Shown in pieces: positions 59,626 to 64,000 of a DNA stretch of 64,000 nucleotides. The notes beneath the pieces are model-generated. The model worked only from the letters and a program-made list of their open reading frames with translations, was not told the DNA's origin and searched no databases. Position numbers and translations under genes: made by a program. Origin of the DNA: Falsiroseomonas stagni DSM 19981 (lineage in GTDB: Bacteria; Pseudomonadota; Alphaproteobacteria; Acetobacterales; Acetobacteraceae); assembly GCF_900114315.1 (NCBI RefSeq), contig NZ_FOSQ01000004.1:259725-323724 (forward strand). Reading direction: 5' to 3'. The first letter of the stretch is position 1. Every line of letters begins with the position of its first letter.

Positions 59626-60531
59626 ATGAAGCGCCTGGCCCTGTTGGCGTTGCTCGTCCTGGCGGGCTGCGCGCGGACGCCGCCGCCGCCCATCGCGCAG
59701 CCGCGCTATGTGGTGGGGGAGCCCTACCAGATGGGTGGCGTCTGGTCCTACCCGCGCGAGGACTTTCAGCTATCCCAGACCGGCCTCGCCGCGGTGATCG
59801 CGGATCAGCGGAGCGGGCGGCGGACCGCCAATGGGGAGATCCATGACCCCACCGCGCTGGTCGCGGCGCATCGCACCTTGCAGATGCCGGCGGTGGTGAC
59901 GGTGACGAACCTGGAGAACGGCCTGCAATTGCAGGTGCGGGTGAATGATCGTGGCCCCGTCAACCCCGGGCGGGTGATCGACCTTTCCCGCCGCGCGGCG
60001 GAACTGCTGGGCATCCGCCCCGGCGGCACCGTGCAGGTGCGGGTCGAGGTGGTGGGGGAGCAGAGCCGGGGCATCTCCGCCGCCCTGCCGAATACCGAGA
60101 CCCCGGCGCTGCAGATCGCCCCCGCGCCCGTCGCCGCGGTGGAGCGGGAGGAGCTGGCCCCGCCGCCCGGCGCCGCCCAGGCCGCGCGGGTGCGGGAGGC
60201 GCGGCGCCTGCCGGGCGATGGGCGCGCGGGCGTCGCGGAACAGGCGGCCGTCAGCGCGGCGCCGGAAAGACTGCCCGAACGCCTGGCGCGCGTCGCGGCC
60301 ATGCCGGGGCGGCTCTATGTGGAGGGGGCCACCTTCTCCCGCCGCGACATGGCGGAACGGCAGGCGGCGCGGCTCGCGGGGCTGCGGCCGGTGGTGGAGG
60401 CGCAGGGACCGCGGGGGCGGCAGACCTTCCGCGTGCGGCTCGGCCCCTTCAACTCGGTGCCGGAAGCCGACAGGGCGCTTGAGGGAAGCCTGCGTGCAGG
60501 GGTATCGGAGGCCCGGATCCTCGTGGACTGA
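59626..60531 (+). CDS. rlpA: Septal-ring lytic transglycosylase RlpA lipoprotein
   Basis: 301 residues. Lipobox LVLAGC with Cys15, double-psi beta-barrel with the RlpA block VNDRGPVNPGRVIDLSRRAAELLG, a 130-residue Pro/Ala/Glu-rich linker, and a C-terminal SPOR domain (GRLYVEGATFSRRDMAERQAARLAGL..) for denuded septal peptidoglycan. The family block GTASWYG is replaced by GGVWSYPREDFQ, a common alphaproteobacterial variant. Confidence 0.88.
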   Translation: MKRLALLALLVLAGCARTPPPPIAQPRYVVGEPYQMGGVWSYPREDFQLSQTGLAAVIADQRSGRRTANGEIHDPTALVAAHRTLQMPAVVTVTNLENGLQLQVRVNDRGPVNPGRVIDLSRRAAELLGIRPGGTVQVRVEVVGEQSRGISAALPNTETPALQIAPAPVAAVEREELAPPPGAAQAARVREARRLPGDGRAGVAEQAAVSAAPERLPERLARVAAMPGRLYVEGATFSRRDMAERQAARLAGLRPVVEAQGPRGRQTFRVRLGPFNSVPEADRALEGSLRAGVSEARILVD

Positions 60532-60563
60532 TACCGCGAGTCGCATAGGAAAGACGCGCCGCC

Positions 60564-61778
60564 ATGCGCCGCCGAGACATCATGGGGGCCGCCGCCGGCC
60601 TCGCCACCGGGCTGCAGGCCGTGGACGCCCTGGCGCAGCAGCGCCCCGCGCCGCAGCCGGCACGCCCGCCGCGCCAGCCCCCGCCGCCGCCCTCCACCCC
60701 CGCCAGCACGCCGCTGGGGCCGGTGGACACGCTGGCGCGCCACGCGCTGATCATCGACTTCGATACGGGCGCGGTGCTGCTGGAGAAGGCGGCTGACGAT
60801 CGCATGCCGCCATCGTCCATGTCGAAGCTGATGACGATGTACGTCGTCTTCGACCTGCTGAAGCAGGGGCGGCTCCGGCTCGACCAGCAATTGCCGGTCA
60901 GCGAGCGTGCCTGGCGCATGGGCGGGTCCAAGATGTTCGTCCAGGTCGGCACGACGGTGCCGGTGGAAAGCCTGGCGCGCGGCGTCATCGTGCAGTCCGG
61001 CAACGATGCCTGCATCGTGCTGGCGGAAGGCATCAGCGGGTCGGAGACCCAGTTCGCGGAGCTGATGAACGAGACGGCGCGGCGCATCGGCCTGCGGTCC
61101 AGCAATTTCCGCAACTCGACGGGCTGGCCCGACCCGGAACACCGCATGACGAGCCGGGACCTGGCCACCCTGGCGCGGCGCATCATCACCGACTTCCCGG
61201 AATACTACCGCTTCTATAACGAACGCAGCTTCCGCTGGAACGACATCACGCAGGAGAACCGGAACCCCGCGCTCGGCCGCGTGCCCGGGGCGGATGGGTT
61301 GAAGACCGGGCATACGGAGGAAGCGGGCTACGGCCTCACCGCCTCCGCCATGCGGGGCAATCGCCGGCTGATCCTGGTGGTGAACGGGCTGGGGTCCATG
61401 CGCCAGCGGGCGGAGGAGAGCGAGCGGCTCTTCGAATGGGCGTTCCGGGAGTTCGAGAACGTCGTCGTCTTCCGCGCCGCCGATACGGTGGAGGAAGTGC
61501 CGGTCTACCTCGGTGAGCGTCCGACCGTGCCGCTGGTGGCCGGGCGCGACCTGGTGCTGACGCTGCCGCGGCAATGGCGCCGCAACCTCCAGGTCCGGGT
61601 GCGCTTCGATGCGCCCGTGCCCGCGCCGGTGACGAAGGGGCAGGGGATCGGCACGCTGCTGATCAGCGGGCAGGGGGTGCCGGAGATGACGGTGCCGCTG
61701 ATCGCCGGGGCGGATGTGGAGAGGCTCGGCCTGTTTCCGCGCATCCCGGCGGTGATCGGGCGCTGGTTCGGCAGCTAG
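60564..61778 (+). CDS. Serine D-alanyl-D-alanine carboxypeptidase (DacC/PBP5-6 family)
   Basis: 404 residues. Penicillin-binding motifs: Ser85-x-x-Lys88 (PSSMSKLMT), S-G-N (VQSGNDACI) and K-T-G (LKTGHTEEAGYG). A signal peptide (MRRRDIMGAAAGLATGLQAVDALAQ) and Pro-rich linker precede them; the PBP5 C-terminal domain and a short amphipathic end follow. It trims pentapeptides on the periplasmic face. Part of the mltB-rlpA-dac-tmk-holB-metG order. Confidence 0.93.
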   Translation: MRRRDIMGAAAGLATGLQAVDALAQQRPAPQPARPPRQPPPPPSTPASTPLGPVDTLARHALIIDFDTGAVLLEKAADDRMPPSSMSKLMTMYVVFDLLKQGRLRLDQQLPVSERAWRMGGSKMFVQVGTTVPVESLARGVIVQSGNDACIVLAEGISGSETQFAELMNETARRIGLRSSNFRNSTGWPDPEHRMTSRDLATLARRIITDFPEYYRFYNERSFRWNDITQENRNPALGRVPGADGLKTGHTEEAGYGLTASAMRGNRRLILVVNGLGSMRQRAEESERLFEWAFREFENVVVFRAADTVEEVPVYLGERPTVPLVAGRDLVLTLPRQWRRNLQVRVRFDAPVPAPVTKGQGIGTLLISGQGVPEMTVPLIAGADVERLGLFPRIPAVIGRWFGS

Positions 61779-61818
61779 GGCCTTGAGACTTCGCGCGTAA
61801 GGGGCGACACCCCCCGGC

Positions 61819-62445
61819 ATGATCACGCGCGGTCGATTCATCACCTTCGAGGGCGGCGAGGGCGGGGGGAAATCCACCCAGGCCCGCCGCCTGGCCGCCC
61901 ATCTCTGCGCCCGCGGCCTGCCCGTGCTGGTGACGCGGGAGCCCGGCGGCGCGCCGGGGGCGGAGGCGATCCGCCAGGTGCTGCTGGGCGGGCAGGGGCT
62001 CGATCCCGTGGCGGAGGCGATGCTGCTCTTCGCCGGGCGGCGGGAACATGCGGTGCAGACGATCCGGCCGGCGCTGGAAGCGGGGATGTGGGTGATCTGC
62101 GACCGCTTCGCGGACAGCACGCTGGCGTATCAGGTGCATGGCCTCGGCATGGCGCGCGCCACCTTCGACACGCTGGCGGGCCTGGCGCTGGAGGGGCTGC
62201 GGCCGGACCTGACGCTGATCCTCGACGTGCCGGAAGCCATCGGGATGAAGCGCGCCATGGCGCGTGGCGTGGCGGCGGATCGCTACGAAAGGCTGGACGC
62301 CGCCTTCCACGGGCGCGTGCGCGACGGTTTTCTCGCCCTGGCGCGGGCCGAGCCGGATCGCTGCGCGGTGGTGGATGCGACCGTTGCGGTCGATGAGGTG
62401 ACGGCGGCGGTGGCGGCGGTGGTCGCAGAGCGGCTTTCCGCATGA
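61819..62445 (+). CDS. tmk: Thymidylate kinase
   Basis: 208 residues. P-loop EGGEGGGKSTQ at 11-21, the DR motif (CDRFADSTLAYQ) and the LID region with the basic pattern of class II TMKs. It phosphorylates dTMP to dTDP. The gene overlaps holB by ATGA. The end of the protein is Ala/Val-rich. Confidence 0.95.
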   Translation: MITRGRFITFEGGEGGGKSTQARRLAAHLCARGLPVLVTREPGGAPGAEAIRQVLLGGQGLDPVAEAMLLFAGRREHAVQTIRPALEAGMWVICDRFADSTLAYQVHGLGMARATFDTLAGLALEGLRPDLTLILDVPEAIGMKRAMARGVAADRYERLDAAFHGRVRDGFLALARAEPDRCAVVDATVAVDEVTAAVAAVVAERLSA

Positions 62446-63509
62446 GTCGCGCGCCGCGCACCACGAAGGCCGCGGAGATGGAGGAGGATGAGGACCTTCC
62501 CGTCCGCTCCAACCCCGATCTGTTCGGGCATGACGCCGCGGCCGCCACGCTGGAGAAGGCCGCGCGGTCCGGCCGCCTGCCCCATGCCTGGATGGCGGCG
62601 GGCCCGCCCGGGATCGGCAAGGCGACGCTCGGCTACCGTTTCGCGCGCTGGCTGATGGCGGGCATGGCGGAGAAGCCGGCCGCCGAGGGCGCCCCGCCGC
62701 TTCACCTGGCGCCGGAGCACCCGACCTTCCGCCGCATCGCCGCCGGCGCCCATGCGGATCTGCGCGCGCTGCGCCCCAATACCGGCGATACCGGCGTGAA
62801 GAAGGTGATCCGCGTGGATGATGCCCGCGCGGCCATCCGCTTCATGGCGATGACTCCGGCGGAGGGCGGCTGGCGCTTCGTGCTGGTGGATGGGGCGGAA
62901 CTGCTGCAACCCCAGGCCGCCAACGCGCTGCTGAAGACGCTGGAGGAACCGCCGCCGCGCGCGGTGCTGATGCTGACGACGGCGGCGCCGGACCGGCTGC
63001 TGCCGACCATCCTCAGCCGCGTCCGGCGGCTCGACCTCTCGCCGCTGGCGGAAGTGCCGATGGACACGCTGCTGCGCCGCCTGCTGCCGGAGCTGAACCC
63101 GACCGAACGGGGCGCGCTGGCGCGCATCGCGCAGGGCTCGCCGGGCCGCGCGCTGATGCTGGCGGAAGGCGAGGGGCTGGCCATCCAGGCCATGGTGGAT
63201 GAGGTGCTGAACGGCCTGGCGCAGGGCGATCGCCGCCGGTGGCACGCGCTGGCGGAAGGCGTCGCGGCGAAGCGGGATGGCAGCAGCTTCGCGACCTTCA
63301 TGGCGCTGCTGCGCCAGGCGATCTCGACGGCGGTCCGCAGCGCCGCGCGGGGCCAGGCGCCGCCGCCCTGGCTCGCCTTGCGTCCGCTTGCCGAGTGGTC
63401 GACCCTGTGGGATAGCCTCGGCCGGCTCGCGGCCGAGACGGATGGGCTCAGCCTGGATCGCAAGCAGGCGGTTCTGACGGCGTTGGGCTGGCTCTCGCCG
63501 CGACGCTGA
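62442..63509 (+). CDS. holB: DNA polymerase III subunit delta prime
   Basis: 355 residues. AAA+ clamp-loader fold: GHDAAAATLEKAARSGRLPHAWMAAGPPGIGKAT (Walker-A-like), VRVLVDGAEL-type Walker B region (WRFVLVDGAELL), NALLKTLEEPP and the sensor TILSRVRRL. The SRC motif reads SRV, a mild variation. It begins inside the tmk stop codon. Confidence 0.93.
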   Translation: MSRAPRTTKAAEMEEDEDLPVRSNPDLFGHDAAAATLEKAARSGRLPHAWMAAGPPGIGKATLGYRFARWLMAGMAEKPAAEGAPPLHLAPEHPTFRRIAAGAHADLRALRPNTGDTGVKKVIRVDDARAAIRFMAMTPAEGGWRFVLVDGAELLQPQAANALLKTLEEPPPRAVLMLTTAAPDRLLPTILSRVRRLDLSPLAEVPMDTLLRRLLPELNPTERGALARIAQGSPGRALMLAEGEGLAIQAMVDEVLNGLAQGDRRRWHALAEGVAAKRDGSSFATFMALLRQAISTAVRSAARGQAPPPWLALRPLAEWSTLWDSLGRLAAETDGLSLDRKQAVLTALGWLSPRR

Positions 63510-63526
63510 TATCCGGAAGAAATACC

Positions 63527-64000
63527 GTGACCTCAACCAGCTACATCACGACCCCCATCTATTACGTCAACGACAAGCCGCATATCGGGCACGCCTATTC
63601 GACGCTGGCGGCCGATGTGCTGGCGCGCTGGCGCCGGATGCAGGGGAAGGACGTGTTCTTCCTGACCGGCACCGACGAGCATGGCCAGAAGGTGGAAAAG
63701 GCGGCCGCCGATGCGGGGATGGACCCGCAGGCCTTCACCGACCAGGTCAGCGGCACCTTCCGCGCCCTGGCGCAGGACATGGGCTATTCCATCACCGACT
63801 TCATCCGCACGACCGAGCCGCGCCACAAGCGCGCCTGCCAGGTGCTGTGGGAGAAGCTGGCCGCGAATGGCGAGATCTATCTGGGCCATTACGAGGGCTG
63901 GTACGCCGTGCGGGACGAGGCCTTCTACGGCCCGGACGAGCTGACGGAGCGCGACGGCGTGAAATACGCGCCCTCCGGCGCGCCGGTGGAATGGGTGAGG
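63527..64000 (+). CDS. metG: Methionyl-tRNA synthetase (3' end outside window)
   Basis: 158 residues visible from a GTG with GGAAGA 6 bases upstream. YITTPIYYVNDKPHIGHAYS contains the class I HIGH motif at 19-22; TGTDEHGQKVEKAA and IRTTEPRHKRACQ follow, as in MetG. The KMSKS motif lies beyond the window. 17 bases after the holB stop. Confidence 0.96.
   Translation, partial: MTSTSYITTPIYYVNDKPHIGHAYSTLAADVLARWRRMQGKDVFFLTGTDEHGQKVEKAAADAGMDPQAFTDQVSGTFRALAQDMGYSITDFIRTTEPRHKRACQVLWEKLAANGEIYLGHYEGWYAVRDEAFYGPDELTERDGVKYAPSGAPVEWVR

Overview
The window is high-GC DNA (roughly 70 % by eye) with densely packed genes and short or overlapping junctions. The gene content (fused bcsAB cellulose synthase, Bug-type solute-binding protein, recG-sdhE-mfd, mltB-rlpA-dac-tmk-holB-metG) points to an alphaproteobacterium. 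The Acetobacteraceae (Roseomonas-like) are my best guess; this is inferred from gene content and codon use, not from a marker gene.

Layout. 1-2.5 kb: two membrane-associated glycosyltransferases (GT2+GtrA, truncated by the window edge, and a GT39/ArnT-like enzyme). 2.6-5.3 kb: MsrP, a small membrane protein and a sigma-54 response regulator carrying a 15-bp tandem repeat. 5.3-5.6 kb: a gap with three nested palindromes. 5.6-8.7 kb: a Bug-family binding protein and a sensor histidine kinase. 8.7-13.6 kb: a tightly coupled minus-strand operon of a Gld-type ABC transporter (ATPase, permease, GldG-like, DUF4340) plus a NUDIX hydrolase. 13.7-15.2 kb: a pesticin-like muramidase overlapping an LprI-like periplasmic lysozyme inhibitor, behind a perfect alphaproteobacterial LexA operator; this looks like an SOS-induced bacteriocin/immunity pair and is the most interesting module here. 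15.2-21.4 kb: recG, sdhE, mfd. 21.4-23.1 kb: DsbA-family protein, globin, a 55-residue membrane protein and tRNA-Ser(UGA).

23.2-41.2 kb is a surface-glycan island with lower GC in places. It holds a GSCFA protein, three proteins of unknown function, FkbM methyltransferases, an IMPase, a nonulosonate synthase (NeuB) fused behind an unusual GKGPS-motif domain, a NeuA-like CMP-sugar synthetase, an alpha/beta-hydrolase-TPR protein, a large putative glycosyltransferase, a phage-tail-like protein, a beta-helix protein and a UDP-glucuronate decarboxylase. 41.2-51.1 kb is a cellulose operon read leftward: a Pro-rich BcsR-like protein, bcsQ, fused bcsAB, bcsC. 51.1-54.1 kb: a third FkbM methyltransferase and an LpxR-type lipid A deacylase, with the second copy of a dispersed LexA-box element between them. 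54.1-58.6 kb: an exported fumarase/argininosuccinate-lyase-type protein, a LysR regulator, a small unknown and a Tat-exported amidohydrolase. 58.6-64 kb: peptidoglycan remodelling genes (mltB, rlpA, D,D-carboxypeptidase) followed by tmk, holB and the start of metG.

Functionally, much of the window concerns the cell envelope: glycan, cellulose, lipid A and peptidoglycan. Two SOS-type operators perfectly match GTTC-N7-GTTC and one is a near match. No CRISPR array, rRNA or insertion sequence was seen.
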